A DNA stretch of 64,000 nucleotides from Oscillospiraceae bacterium (GTDB taxonomy: Bacteria; Bacillota; Clostridia; Oscillospirales; Acutalibacteraceae), in the NCBI GenBank assembly GCA_015065975.1, contig SVPG01000006.1, forward strand, positions 1 through 64,000, read 5' to 3'. This document shows positions 6,683-15,734 of the stretch, in pieces. Under the pieces are notes generated by a model, which was not told where the DNA came from, made no database searches, and was given only the letters and a program-made list of their open reading frames with translations. The stretch's first letter is position 1. Each line of letters begins with the position of its first letter. A program made the position numbers and the translations under genes.

Positions 6683-7957
6683 ATGCTTGATATAAAAGAG
6701 CTCGGACAATATAAAGAGACCAACAGAATAGAAGCAAAAAAAGCAGTCGGAGGTCTTCCTCTGAGTATATGGGAGACTTATTCTTCTTTTGCGAATACCT
6801 CGGGCGGTGTGATACTTCTCGGTGTAGAGGAGCTTGAGGATAAAACACTTGCAAGCGTGTGGCTGCCCGATGCGGATATGCTCATAGAGGATTTTCTTTC
6901 AGGTCTTGACGATAAAGATGTTGTAAGCGTTAATCTGAAAGAGAAAATGAGCATCAGAAAAGAGATTTCTGACGGGAACGAGATAGTTGTAATTACCGTG
7001 CCAAAGGCGAACAAAAGCGAGCGCCCCGTTTTCATCGGAAGAGATCCTTTTGCAGGAACGTATAAACGTGTAGGGGACGGTGATTACCGCTGTACACGTG
7101 ACGAAGTTGGCGAAATGCTGAAAAAGAGCGGGCGAATGAGCTTTTATTCAAGCGGAGAAAAATATGTAGAAACGAGCGAAGCCGATATGAAAGAGATTAT
7201 AAAAAACAAACTTTGCGAAATCGAGAAGGCGGAAAATGTAAAAATAATTTATGCGTGCGAATCGGGAAGCCGCGCGTGGGGTTTTGCGTCGCAGGACAGC
7301 GACTATGACGTGCGCTTTATCTACCTGCGCAGACCGGAATATTATCTGAGGCTTGCTCCGACACGCGACGTAATAGAATGGCAGCTTGACGAGACGCTCG
7401 ATATAAACGGATGGGATATGCAGAAGGCGCTCAGACTCATGAACAAATCCAACCCGACTCTTTTTGAGTGGCTCAATTCGCCGATAGTTTACAGGACTTC
7501 GCCGATTTTTGACGACCTGAAAAAACTTGGCGAAGACTGCTTTTCGGCAAAATCAACAGCGCATCATTATCTCAGTATGGCAAAGAGCGATATTATCAAA
7601 AATCTTACGGGAGAAAGCATCTCACTCAAGAGATATTTTTATATGCTCAGATCGCTGCTTGCGTGCAAGTGGGTGGTTGAGAAGAAGAGCGCTCCTCCCG
7701 TGCCGTTTGACGAACTTGTTGAGTACGGGCTTGACAGCGAGCTTCGCAATATTGTTTCCGAGATGGCCGAGAAAAAGAAAAATACCGCAGAGCACGATGT
7801 GCAGCTGCGGATTGAAGCGATTGACGGATATCTGGAACAGAACCTTGCAGTGCTCAGTGATACAGTGAGCAAGCTTGACGGTGATGTGAACGAATGGGAC
7901 AGGCTTGAAAAGTTTTTCCTCGATTCGTTGTCGGTTTTCTACAGCGATGAAAAGTGA
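6683..7957 (+). CDS. AlbA_2 (Schlafen-like) domain fused to RlaP/YcgL-type nucleotidyltransferase
   Basis: 424 residues in two parts. Residues 1-150 are an AlbA_2 (divergent AAA-4/Schlafen) domain: YKETNRIEAKKAVGGLP, SFANTSGGVILLGVEE and KRVGDGDYRCTRDEVGEML are its diagnostic blocks, usually followed by a regulator module. Here the partner, from about residue 185 on, is a minimal nucleotidyltransferase of the COG3541/RlaP type: ESGSRAWG (194-200) and DSDYDVR (205-211) give the GS and DxD catalytic motifs, followed by the FEWLNSPIVY and helical segments typical of that family. RlaP proteins are associated with RNA repair, but the substrate here is unknown. Its own promoter is visible. Confidence 0.85.
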   Translation: MLDIKELGQYKETNRIEAKKAVGGLPLSIWETYSSFANTSGGVILLGVEELEDKTLASVWLPDADMLIEDFLSGLDDKDVVSVNLKEKMSIRKEISDGNEIVVITVPKANKSERPVFIGRDPFAGTYKRVGDGDYRCTRDEVGEMLKKSGRMSFYSSGEKYVETSEADMKEIIKNKLCEIEKAENVKIIYACESGSRAWGFASQDSDYDVRFIYLRRPEYYLRLAPTRDVIEWQLDETLDINGWDMQKALRLMNKSNPTLFEWLNSPIVYRTSPIFDDLKKLGEDCFSAKSTAHHYLSMAKSDIIKNLTGESISLKRYFYMLRSLLACKWVVEKKSAPPVPFDELVEYGLDSELRNIVSEMAEKKKNTAEHDVQLRIEAIDGYLEQNLAVLSDTVSKLDGDVNEWDRLEKFFLDSLSVFYSDEK

Positions 7958-8166
7958 TCGCCGTAAAAATAAATAACGTTGACTGCAATCAGCGCGGCGA
8001 TGGCGAGGATAATTATAAAGACAGACAGTATGACGGAGAAGGTGAGCTTGTTTTTCTTTTTGAGAGACGACTTGTGACGGCGGACTCCCGATATGGAATC
8101 AGCCGCAGTTTTCCTTCCCAGACGAAGCTTCTTTTTGTTTTTGTTCTTTCGGTAATAGCTGTTCAT
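7939..8166 (-). CDS. Small basic single-pass membrane protein
   Basis: 75 residues: a very basic N-terminal half (KNKNKKKLRLGRK and RRHKSSLKKKNK) and one hydrophobic helix (FSVILSVFIIILAIAALIAVNVIYFY) followed by a short tail, so topology is cytoplasmic N-terminus. Family not recognised. The 3' end overlaps the last 19 bases of the convergent nucleotidyltransferase gene, and only AAAGG at a long spacing serves as ribosome binding site, so the call is moderate. Confidence 0.55.
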   Translation of the reverse strand: MNSYYRKNKNKKKLRLGRKTAADSISGVRRHKSSLKKKNKLTFSVILSVFIIILAIAALIAVNVIYFYGDHFSSL

Positions 8167-8277
8167 GCGTTGCAGCGCCTTTCATATGTCTGTATTTTGA
8201 TTATATTCGAGTGAGCAGATGTGTCAAGTGATGACAAGGGGAAAAATGCAAAATATTGCTGTGCAGGGATTTATTTG

Positions 8278-8306
8278 TGGACTTATTGGCACAATTATGG
8301 TAAAAT
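8278..8306 (+). promoter_or_regulatory. Possible promoter of the GT2-GtrA gene
   Basis: TGGACT (8278-8283), 17-base gap, TAAAAT (8301-8306); two mismatches in the -35 box. Confidence 0.45.
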
Positions 8307-8351
8307 AAATCAGATATACTGTATATTGGGTAGTTTGAAAGAGGTGCTTTT

Positions 8352-9449
8352 ATGAATGCAGCAATGCTGATACCGGCATATAAGCCTGACGATAAATTGA
8401 TATCATATGTAAAGTCTCTGGCTGAGGCGGGATTTACAAAGATACTTGTTGTCGACGACGGCGGCGGAGAGGATTTTGCTCCCATCTTCGACGAGGTAAG
8501 AGCTGTTCCCGAATGTGTTGTACTTACGCACAAGGTCAATTGCGGAAAAGGACGTGCTCTCAAAACGGGACTTTCTTATTATATCGAGAACTGTGAGGGC
8601 TATGACGGAGTGATTACGGGTGATGCTGACGGACAGCACACTCTGAAGGACACCCTGACGGTTGCAAAGCTTATGGGCGAGAATGAGAAATCGCTTATTC
8701 TCGGCTCTCGCGATTTTGACCAGGACAACGTTCCCGCAAGAAGCAAATTCGGCAATAAGATGACCAGCGTGGTTTTCAAAATATTCCACGGCGAAAAGAT
8801 CGGTGACACACAGACAGGTCTCAGAGGTATCCCCAATTATATGATACCGATGCTTATCGATATCGAGGGCGAGCGTTATGAGTACGAGATGAATATGCTC
8901 GTCGAATGTGCGGAGAGAAAAATCGATATTATCGAAACACCGATTGAAACGGTCTATATCGACGATAACAGCAGCTCGCATTTCAATGCGGTGCGCGACT
9001 CGATAAGGATTTATTTCCTTCTCATGAAGACATTTCTGATGTATATAATGTCGAGCCTGATAGCATATCTTGTCGATATTATAGTGTTCAGAATCCTGAT
9101 CGGCATACTTCCCGAAAGCGGCGAGGTCGCAATCGGAGGATGGTTCCTTAAGGCGTTTGCGACAGCACCCGCGAGAATTGCGTCGTCGGTCGTCAACTTC
9201 CTTATAAACAAGATTTTTGTATTCAAAAAGAACGGCGAGCGAGCAAAGAGCATGCTGCGTTATGTCATACTCGTTGTTGGTGTGTGGGCACTGTCGACCA
9301 CGCTTGTATGGTTGTTTGGCGATATTGTGTTCAGAGGATCGAGCGAAAACCAGCAGACCTTCATAAAGATGGTCGTGGATGTTCTCCTTGTTGTTGTGAC
9401 CTTCACAATGCAGCGCATCTGGGTATTTAAGAAGAATACCGACGATTGA
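8352..9449 (+). CDS. Family 2 glycosyltransferase fused to a GtrA-like membrane domain
   Basis: 365 residues. Residues 1-225 are a GT-A fold family 2 transferase of the dolichol-phosphate-mannose/GtrB type: AAMLIPAYKPDDKL, LVVDDGGGED, NCGKGRALKTGL and the metal motif TGDADGQH, then the GSRDFD and QTGLRGIP blocks. From 226 to 365 four hydrophobic helices form a GtrA-like domain, with FLINKIFVFKK as its signature. Such proteins transfer a sugar to a polyprenyl phosphate and flip it for cell-envelope modification. AAGAGGTG precedes the ATG; the next gene starts 31 bases downstream, so the two may form an operon. Confidence 0.92.
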   Translation: MNAAMLIPAYKPDDKLISYVKSLAEAGFTKILVVDDGGGEDFAPIFDEVRAVPECVVLTHKVNCGKGRALKTGLSYYIENCEGYDGVITGDADGQHTLKDTLTVAKLMGENEKSLILGSRDFDQDNVPARSKFGNKMTSVVFKIFHGEKIGDTQTGLRGIPNYMIPMLIDIEGERYEYEMNMLVECAERKIDIIETPIETVYIDDNSSSHFNAVRDSIRIYFLLMKTFLMYIMSSLIAYLVDIIVFRILIGILPESGEVAIGGWFLKAFATAPARIASSVVNFLINKIFVFKKNGERAKSMLRYVILVVGVWALSTTLVWLFGDIVFRGSSENQQTFIKMVVDVLLVVVTFTMQRIWVFKKNTDD

Positions 9450-9480
9450 TTTATTCCCGATCAGAGAGGAACGTGCAGGA

Positions 9481-11553
9481 ATGAACGGCGGAGTTGATAA
9501 CAAAAAGAAAATAGGCTTTGAGAGTGACGATTCTCAGATGCCATCTGCTCCGGATATGCTTCCATCGCCTCAGAATAAAGAAAAGCGTGAGTCGGATAAG
9601 GGACTGGGAGTAAAGCTTGCTTTGCTGGCAGGACTTATTCTGCTCAACGTTTATGCAGTGCTTTGCGTGAATTCGGCACCGCTTGTCAATTCTTTTAATA
9701 TTCGGAATAATTCATACGAGCTTGCACCGGGTACCTCAAAAACGATCGAAGCTGATATCGGGTTCAGTCTTCCGGTTATTGCATCGGGTCATGAGATAGA
9801 ATGGAATTCGAGCAACCCCGATATCCTTGAGATAGACGAAAACGGCTGTGCAAGTGCGTTGTCGGAAGGCAGTGTTACCGTTTCGGCGTCGATTCTTGAA
9901 GGGAAATTTACGTCGGAATGTCTCGTTATGGTCAAGTATATCGGAACCATTGAGTTTTCCGAGCCGGAAGTCGAGCTTGGTATGGGTGAGAGTATGCCCG
10001 TGAGCTGGACGGGAGGCAACGGTGTCAAGTTCTCGAGCGACGACGATTCGATAGTTCAGGTGTCGCAGAACGGCACTTTGACGGCAAATAAAGTCGGCAG
10101 TGCGAAGATAACAGTCAGCAGTGCAGGCTGGATAGACGGCAGCTGTACGGTCAATGTTATGTCAGCTCCCGAGCAGCTTGTGCTCGATTATGAAGTTTTT
10201 TCCATGGGACTTGAGGAAGAGTATAATATCGGTGTTGAGGCAGGCGAAGGAGCTTCGTCATCTACATATACATATACATCTTCCGACGCCTCGGTTGCAA
10301 AGGTTGATGCCTCGGGAAAGATAACAGCGGTATCAAAAGGTACGGCACAGATAACCGTTACAGCGTATAACGGAGCGAGCGCAGCAGCCTCCGTTACGGT
10401 AACCGATGCGCCGCAGAAGCTTACTCTTGCGTCCGATTCTGCGAGCATATTCTCGGGTCAGACGGTACGGATTGAGCCGAAGGTCGATACGGGAGCGGTA
10501 GCGTATAAATATACCTCGTCGGACGAAAAGATTGCAACGGTCGATTCCAACGGTGTTGTAACAGGACGCGGAAGAGGCAGCGCAAAGATAACCTGCGAAA
10601 GCTACAACGGTCTTACTGCGGAGTTTTCGGTAGGTGTAAAGATAGTCAATTTCACACAGAAATACAGTCCGAAGAAGCTCAACGATGATATTTATTATCT
10701 CGCACAGAGTTTCCCCGAGCTTATCACAACAGAGGTTGTCGGAAAGAGCGAGCTCGGCAAGGATCTCACAATGGTCAAGCTGGGAAGAGGCGAGAGAATA
10801 GCTCTTATCGTGGCCGGTTTCCACTCGAACGAGGGTACGGCTGTCAATTTCACGATGAGATGTATTGAGGAGTATGCGGCGGCGTATTATTCCGAAGACG
10901 GAATGTACGGCTCGTACAATATGAGAAAACTTCTGGATAAGTTTACTCTTTACATCGTGCCGCTTGTAAATCCCGACGGTCTTGAGATTGTCAACTGTGA
11001 CGTTCTTCCACCGTGGACAAACGGAGAAGAGCCGGAATCCGAGACGCAGGGCGTTTATTGGCGCGATGAGTATACCGCAAATGCGAACGGAGTCAATCTC
11101 AACCGAAACTTCCCGTTCAGATGGGATAAGACGTTAACAAGCACCGAAGGTCCTCATATCAACCTTTATAAGGGTGAAACCGAAGGTTCCGAATCGGAAA
11201 CCCAGGCGCTCATAAAGCTTTGCTCGGAGCATGAGTTTGAGTGGATGTTCTCCATGCACGTGCGCGGATATTTCATATTCTGGCGTGACGAATATTCAAA
11301 GACTGTGCCGGGAGATTACGATATCGCGGTGAGACTGAGAAATGTGTGCGGATTCAAGCTTCTCGGTCCGTCAAAGCTCAAGAATCTCGGCGGCGGCTTT
11401 GAAAACTGGTTCAGAGCGGAATATGACCGCCCCGGCTTCTGTATCGAGCTTATCGACCCGAAATACACAAAGTTCGTCAATGAAAATTTCGAAAGAAATG
11501 TAAACTGGAAACGAACAAAATATACCTTCATACAGGGTATGATGGATAAGTAA
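9481..11553 (+). CDS. Membrane-anchored M14 zinc carboxypeptidase with Ig-like (BIG2) repeats
   Basis: 690 residues. A cytoplasmic Pro/Ser-rich start is followed by one membrane helix (about 41-60). Residues 80-390 hold about four bacterial Ig-like group 2 repeats, recognisable by recurring WNSSNPDI/YTSSDEKIATVDSNG-type lines, each followed by ...G...TAVSKGTAQITV. From about 395 comes an M14 catalytic domain: HSNEG (near 447) supplies the first Zn His/Glu pair, NPDGLEIVN and GVNLNRNFPFRW the substrate-binding Asn-Arg, MHVRG the third ligand and FCIELID the catalytic Glu. All key residues are present. Likely acts on peptidoglycan peptides at the cell surface. Strong terminator downstream. Confidence 0.93.
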   Translation: MNGGVDNKKKIGFESDDSQMPSAPDMLPSPQNKEKRESDKGLGVKLALLAGLILLNVYAVLCVNSAPLVNSFNIRNNSYELAPGTSKTIEADIGFSLPVIASGHEIEWNSSNPDILEIDENGCASALSEGSVTVSASILEGKFTSECLVMVKYIGTIEFSEPEVELGMGESMPVSWTGGNGVKFSSDDDSIVQVSQNGTLTANKVGSAKITVSSAGWIDGSCTVNVMSAPEQLVLDYEVFSMGLEEEYNIGVEAGEGASSSTYTYTSSDASVAKVDASGKITAVSKGTAQITVTAYNGASAAASVTVTDAPQKLTLASDSASIFSGQTVRIEPKVDTGAVAYKYTSSDEKIATVDSNGVVTGRGRGSAKITCESYNGLTAEFSVGVKIVNFTQKYSPKKLNDDIYYLAQSFPELITTEVVGKSELGKDLTMVKLGRGERIALIVAGFHSNEGTAVNFTMRCIEEYAAAYYSEDGMYGSYNMRKLLDKFTLYIVPLVNPDGLEIVNCDVLPPWTNGEEPESETQGVYWRDEYTANANGVNLNRNFPFRWDKTLTSTEGPHINLYKGETEGSESETQALIKLCSEHEFEWMFSMHVRGYFIFWRDEYSKTVPGDYDIAVRLRNVCGFKLLGPSKLKNLGGGFENWFRAEYDRPGFCIELIDPKYTKFVNENFERNVNWKRTKYTFIQGMMDK

Positions 11554-11590
11554 AAAAAGTCGGTCAACATGAGTGTTGACCGACTTTTTG
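11554..11590 (+). terminator. Intrinsic terminator of the M14 gene
   Basis: Perfect 16-bp stem (11554-11569 with 11574-11589), TGAG loop, A-run before and T-run after. The insertion sequence begins immediately beyond. Confidence 0.93.
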
Positions 11591-11676
11591 TCATTATGCC
11601 TTTAGGCAGTTGAGGGCGTAGCCCGAAACAGAAAACCACCCGCTATGCGGGTGGTGCAACAAAAAGGTTATACCAA

Positions 11677-11742
11677 AAATCACCTTTCGGATGTTAAGAT
11701 AAAGGTGTTCAAGCCTATCAAAACAGAAAAGAAAGGTGATTT
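11677..11742 (+). promoter_or_regulatory. tnpA leader hairpin that hides the ribosome binding site
   Basis: AAATCACCTTT (11677-11687) is the exact complement of AAAGGTGATTT (11732-11742), which contains the AAAGGTG ribosome binding site of tnpA. Repression of transposase translation by a 5' UTR stem-loop is established for IS200; the same design is seen here. Confidence 0.75.
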
Positions 11743-11743
11743 A

Positions 11744-12205
11744 ATGGCAAACAAAACATATAGCTTAGCGCACACGAAATGGATGTGCAAATATCATATT
11801 GTATTTACTCCGAAGTATAGGAGGAAAGCGATATATTATCAGTACAGAGAAAGCCTAAAAGAGATAATAAAAACGCTGTGCAGATACAAAGGAGTAGAAA
11901 TAATAGAGGGACACATGATGCCGGATCATGTACATTTACTTTTAAGTATACCACCGAAAATGAGTGTGTCAAGTTTTATGGGATACTTAAAAGGAAAGAG
12001 CGCATTGATGATGTTCGACAAACACGCAAATTTGAAATACAGATATGGCAACAGACATTTTTGGGCAGAAGGTTACTATGTTAGTACGGTAGGACTTAAC
12101 GAAGCAACAGTAAAGAAATATATACAAGAGCAGGAAAAACATGATATTGCACTTGATAAATTGAGCGTTAAAGAATACGAAGACCCGTTCACGGGTAGCA
12201 AGTAA
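11744..12205 (+). CDS. tnpA: IS200-family transposase (Y1 HUH)
   Basis: 153 residues from the ATG at 11744, which has AAAGGTG eight bases upstream; a longer in-frame extension to 11645 runs into the end hairpin and is not coding. The protein shows the family start (HTKWMCKYHIVFTPKYRRK), the HUH motif H62-V-H64 in MMPDHVHLLL and the catalytic tyrosine Y126 in VKKYIQEQ. It cuts and rejoins single-stranded DNA at the element ends. Length and motifs are intact, so it is probably active. Confidence 0.96.
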   Translation: MANKTYSLAHTKWMCKYHIVFTPKYRRKAIYYQYRESLKEIIKTLCRYKGVEIIEGHMMPDHVHLLLSIPPKMSVSSFMGYLKGKSALMMFDKHANLKYRYGNRHFWAEGYYVSTVGLNEATVKKYIQEQEKHDIALDKLSVKEYEDPFTGSK

Positions 12206-12337
12206 TACAAACGCCCTTTCAAGGGCGGCGAGAGTCAAAGGCAATAGGCTTGAACAAATGTGAAAGCCAGCGCCTTTAGGCGCTGGCCGGTAACATGGGC
12301 TTTTAGCCCTTGAACAAGCCACCCGTTTGACGGGTGG

Positions 12338-13015
12338 TCATGACTGAGGTATATATGCTTCGAGTCTGTATATCGGCAGACCTTTTGAAGCGAATTTGTT
12401 TTCGTATTCCGTAACGATGTTTCCCTCAAAACGGCTGTTGTGAAGATCGAGAGATATGTTTTTGAGAGCGAATCCGTTTTTGGAAAAGCTTTCGATAGAA
12501 AACTCAAACAACTGCATATTGTCGGTTTTCTGATGTATCTCAGCGTCCTTCTGCATAAGAAGCTTGTATTTTGAAAGGAAACGCTCGTGCGTGAGACGGC
12601 GGTTTTTGAAACGGCTCTTCGGGAAAGGACATGAGAAATTGAGATATATGCGGGAAACGGAAGCAGGTCTCAGATATCTCGGCAGGTACTCTGCAGGTAC
12701 GCATAAAAACCTAACGTTAGGAAGAGCTTCATCACGTGCTTTTTCGGCAGCGGCGACAACGACGTTGCGCGTGACCTCGACAGCGATATAATTTATGTCC
12801 GGATTTCTCTTTGCAAGCTCACAGACAAACTGACCTTTTCCGCAGCCTATTTCAAGCTCGACGGGATTGTCGTTTCCGAACATTTCCACGATATCGAGAT
12901 ATTCGGGGGTAAGGCAGGCTGTTTCGCTGTTGAGTTCGGGTGAGTGAAGCACGGTAAGATAACCGCCGCATTCGGCGCAGCGTGAGTCAAGATTCTTTTT
13001 CTTTCGCATTCTCAT
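12338..13015 (-). CDS. trmB: tRNA (guanine-N7)-methyltransferase
   Basis: 225 residues. The SAM-binding core begins VELEIGCGKGQFVCELAKRNPDINYIAVE and the family end FEGNIVTEYENKFASKGLPIYRLEA is present; it methylates G46 in tRNA variable loops. Two oddities: the usual NFSDPWPK motif reads NFSCPFPK, replacing the conserved Asp by Cys, which I recall in related Clostridia; and the N-terminus carries a CAECG segment. The stop codon TGA lies exactly at the right end of the IS200-type element. It is the last gene of the GH2-valS-trmB run. Confidence 0.93.
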   Translation of the reverse strand: MRMRKKKNLDSRCAECGGYLTVLHSPELNSETACLTPEYLDIVEMFGNDNPVELEIGCGKGQFVCELAKRNPDINYIAVEVTRNVVVAAAEKARDEALPNVRFLCVPAEYLPRYLRPASVSRIYLNFSCPFPKSRFKNRRLTHERFLSKYKLLMQKDAEIHQKTDNMQLFEFSIESFSKNGFALKNISLDLHNSRFEGNIVTEYENKFASKGLPIYRLEAYIPQS

Positions 13016-13044
13016 AATTTACCTGTCCCTCAAAAAGCGTAATT

Positions 13045-13077
13045 CGGCGAGTTTTGCACATTGTGCAAAACTCGCCG
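13045..13077 (-). terminator. Hairpin between valS and trmB
   Basis: CGGCGAGTTTTGCAC pairs with GTGCAAAACTCGCCG. On the minus strand a T5 run follows only some bases further on, so it may be a partial terminator or attenuator between valS and trmB. Confidence 0.55.
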
Positions 13078-13091
13078 TTGAATTTGTCTGA

Positions 13092-15710
13092 TTATGCGCC
13101 GAAATCAGCGATGGAAGCCTTGATGATAGCTTCCTTTTCCTTTGCCTTTGCAAGCTTTGCACGCTCGGCTTCGATGATCTGAGCGGGAGCCTTGGAGACA
13201 AAGTTCTCGTTGGCAAGCTTGCCCTCGAGCATCTTGATCTCTTTCTCGATCTTCTCGAGATCCTTGGAAAGTCTTGCGAGCTCCTTCTCTCTGTCAACAA
13301 GCTCAGCGAGAGGAATGAGTATTTTTGCACCGTCGGAAACGATTGTTACAGCACCGTCGACAGAGAAGCTCTCGCCGACCTCAACAGAGCTTGCCGAAGC
13401 AAGACGCTCGATGAATGCTGTGCCGTGAACGAATGTATCCTTATAGGAGGTCTCGATGTAAACAGTTGCCTTCTTGGAAGGAGGAACGTTCATCTCGTTT
13501 CTTCTTGTTCTGATAGCTCTGATAGCGGACATGATGCGTGTCATCTCTTCCGATTCAACAGAGAAGTTGAACTCGTCGCCAAAGACAGGCCAGTCGGAAA
13601 TCATAAGAACGCCGCCGTCGTTGGGGATGGAGCCGTAAAGCTCTTCTGTTACGAACGGCATGAACGGGTGCAGGAGCTTGAGAGCGTTTGTGAGAACATA
13701 GAGAAGCATGGAACGGACGTCCTTAGCCTCGTCGCCGCCCTTTGCAAGACGGATCTTTGCAAGCTCGATGTACCAGTCACAATAGCAATCCCAGATGAAA
13801 TCATAGATCTTCTGAACAGCGATGCCAAGCTCGAACTTCTCGAGATTATCGGTCATCTCGGCGGTTACTCTTGAAAGCTCACAGAGTATCCACTTGTCCT
13901 CGATCGCGAGATTCTCGGGGATAGCAGGCATATCGTCGTCCTCGATGTTCATGAGAACGTAACGAGTTGCGTTCCAAAGCTTGTTTGCGAAGTTGCGGCA
14001 GGCCTCAACCTTCTTGTCGGAATAGCGCATATCGCTGCCCGGGCTGATACCTGTAAGAAGGGAAAGTCTGAGCGAGTCGGCACCGTACTTCTCGATGGTC
14101 TCGAGAGGATCGACGCCGTTGCCGAGAGACTTGGACATCTTTCTGCCGAGCTCGTCTCTGACGATACCGTGAATGAATACGGTGTCGAAGGGAATTTCGC
14201 CCATCTGCTCAACGCCGGAGAAGATCATTCTTGCGACCCAGAAAAAGATGATATCGTAACCTGTAACAAGGGTGTTTGTGGGATAGTAATACTTGAGTTC
14301 CTCGGTGTTGTCGGGCCAGCCGAGTGTGGAGAAGGGCCAGAGTGCGGAGGAGAACCAGGTGTCAAGGGTATCCTCGTCCTGACGGACGGGCTTGCCGCAC
14401 TTGGGACAGCAGTCGGGAGCGGTACGGCTGACGGTTATTTCGCCGCAGTCATCGCAGTACCAGGCGGGGATTCTGTGACCCCACCAGAGCTGACGGGAGA
14501 TACACCAGTCGCGGATGTTTTCCATCCAGTTGTAATAAATCTTAGAGAATCTGTCGGGAACAAAACGGGTCTTGCCGTTCTTGACAACCTCGATTGCAGG
14601 CTCTGCAAGAGGCTTCATCTTTACAAACCACTGCTTGGAAACTCTCGGCTCAACAACTGTGCCGCAGCGATAGCAGGTGCCGACATTGTGGGAAATCGGC
14701 TCGATTCTGACGAGGAATCCGCCCTCTTCGAGATCGGCAACGATAGCCTTGCGGCAATCCTCGCGTGTCATACCGCAGTATTTTCCGCCGAGCTCATTGA
14801 TGGTTGCATCGTCGTTCATGACGTTGATGACCTCGAGCTCATGACGCAGACCGACTTCGAAGTCGTTGGGGTCGTGAGCGGGAGTGATCTTGACAACACC
14901 CGTTCCGAAATCCATCTCAACGTATTCGTCGGCAACAACGGGGATCTCTCTGCCGACGAGGGGGAGAGTTACGGTCTTGCCGATGTAATTCTTGTAACGC
15001 TCATCGTCGGGATGAACGGCAACAGCAGTATCACCGAGAAGAGTCTCGGGTCTTGTTGTTGCGAGCTCGAGATATCCGCTTCCGTCGGTGAGGGGATAAC
15101 GCAGATGCCAGAAGTTGCCGTCCTTCTCCGCGAACTCAACCTCAGCATCGGAAATTGTTGTTTTGCAATGAGGACACCAGTTGATGATACGCTCGCCTCT
15201 GTAGATGAGACCCTTTTCATACATGCGGTTGAAGACTTCAACAACAGCCTTGCTGCAGCCTTCGTCCATGGTGAAACGCTCACGTTCCCAGTCGCAGGAG
15301 GAACCCATCTTGCGCAGCTGCTGGGTGATCTTGCGTCCGTAGGTCTCACGCCACTGCCATGCGCGCTCAAGGAATCCGTCTCTTCCGAGATCGTCCTTTG
15401 TAACGCCCTCTTCCTTCATCTTTTCGACGATCTTTGCCTCGGTGGCAATGGAAGCGTGGTCGGTGCCGGGCAGCCAGAGAGTGCTGTAGCCCTGCATTCT
15501 TCTCCAGCGGATAATTGTGTCCTGAAGTGTGTTGTCAAGGGCGTGACCCGTATGGAGCTGACCTGTGATGTTGGGCGGCGGCATAACTATTGTATAGGGC
15601 TTTTTATCGGGGTCGGGAACAGCGTGGAAATAATGGCCGTCCTCCCACAGTTTGTAAATTTTGTCCTCGACCTCTTTCGGGTCGTATTGCTTTGCCATTT
15701 CTTTGCGCAT
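13092..15710 (-). CDS. valS: Valine--tRNA ligase
   Basis: 872 residues, full length for the bacterial class I enzyme that charges tRNA-Val. Signature [15 protein letters not shown] (HIGH-type), the editing domain with [17 protein letters not shown], a CxxC zinc knuckle pair (YCDDCGE and CCPKCGK), [14 protein letters not shown] (KMSKS) and the C-terminal coiled coil that binds the tRNA elbow are all present. The start at 15710 has AAAGG nine bases upstream; an alternative ATG at 15698 is possible. The GH2-like gene ends 24 bases upstream on the same strand. No T-box is visible, so transcription probably comes from the GH2 promoter. Confidence 0.97.
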   Translation of the reverse strand: MRKEMAKQYDPKEVEDKIYKLWEDGHYFHAVPDPDKKPYTIVMPPPNITGQLHTGHALDNTLQDTIIRWRRMQGYSTLWLPGTDHASIATEAKIVEKMKEEGVTKDDLGRDGFLERAWQWRETYGRKITQQLRKMGSSCDWERERFTMDEGCSKAVVEVFNRMYEKGLIYRGERIINWCPHCKTTISDAEVEFAEKDGNFWHLRYPLTDGSGYLELATTRPETLLGDTAVAVHPDDERYKNYIGKTVTLPLVGREIPVVADEYVEMDFGTGVVKITPAHDPNDFEVGLRHELEVINVMNDDATINELGGKYCGMTREDCRKAIVADLEEGGFLVRIEPISHNVGTCYRCGTVVEPRVSKQWFVKMKPLAEPAIEVVKNGKTRFVPDRFSKIYYNWMENIRDWCISRQLWWGHRIPAWYCDDCGEITVSRTAPDCCPKCGKPVRQDEDTLDTWFSSALWPFSTLGWPDNTEELKYYYPTNTLVTGYDIIFFWVARMIFSGVEQMGEIPFDTVFIHGIVRDELGRKMSKSLGNGVDPLETIEKYGADSLRLSLLTGISPGSDMRYSDKKVEACRNFANKLWNATRYVLMNIEDDDMPAIPENLAIEDKWILCELSRVTAEMTDNLEKFELGIAVQKIYDFIWDCYCDWYIELAKIRLAKGGDEAKDVRSMLLYVLTNALKLLHPFMPFVTEELYGSIPNDGGVLMISDWPVFGDEFNFSVESEEMTRIMSAIRAIRTRRNEMNVPPSKKATVYIETSYKDTFVHGTAFIERLASASSVEVGESFSVDGAVTIVSDGAKILIPLAELVDREKELARLSKDLEKIEKEIKMLEGKLANENFVSKAPAQIIEAERAKLAKAKEKEAIIKASIADFGA

Positions 15711-15734
15711 TTTGTTCAGCCTTTCTTTGATAGG

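Larger units (their letters stand above)
11591..12341 (+). mobile_element. IS200-type insertion sequence
   Basis: A single-gene element: one Y1/HUH transposase, no tnpB or iscB. Near the left end is the hairpin CCACCCGC-tat-GCGGGTGG (11636-11654) and at the right end the related CCACCCGT-ttg-ACGGGTGG (12319-12337); such subterminal hairpins are what TnpA recognises in IS200/IS605 elements. More small hairpins (GGGC-gta-GCCC on the left, GCCAGCGCC/GGCGCTGGC on the right) lie inside. The outer limits are estimates, as this family makes no inverted terminal repeats or target duplications. It fills the space between the M14 terminator and the trmB stop codon. Confidence 0.85.
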
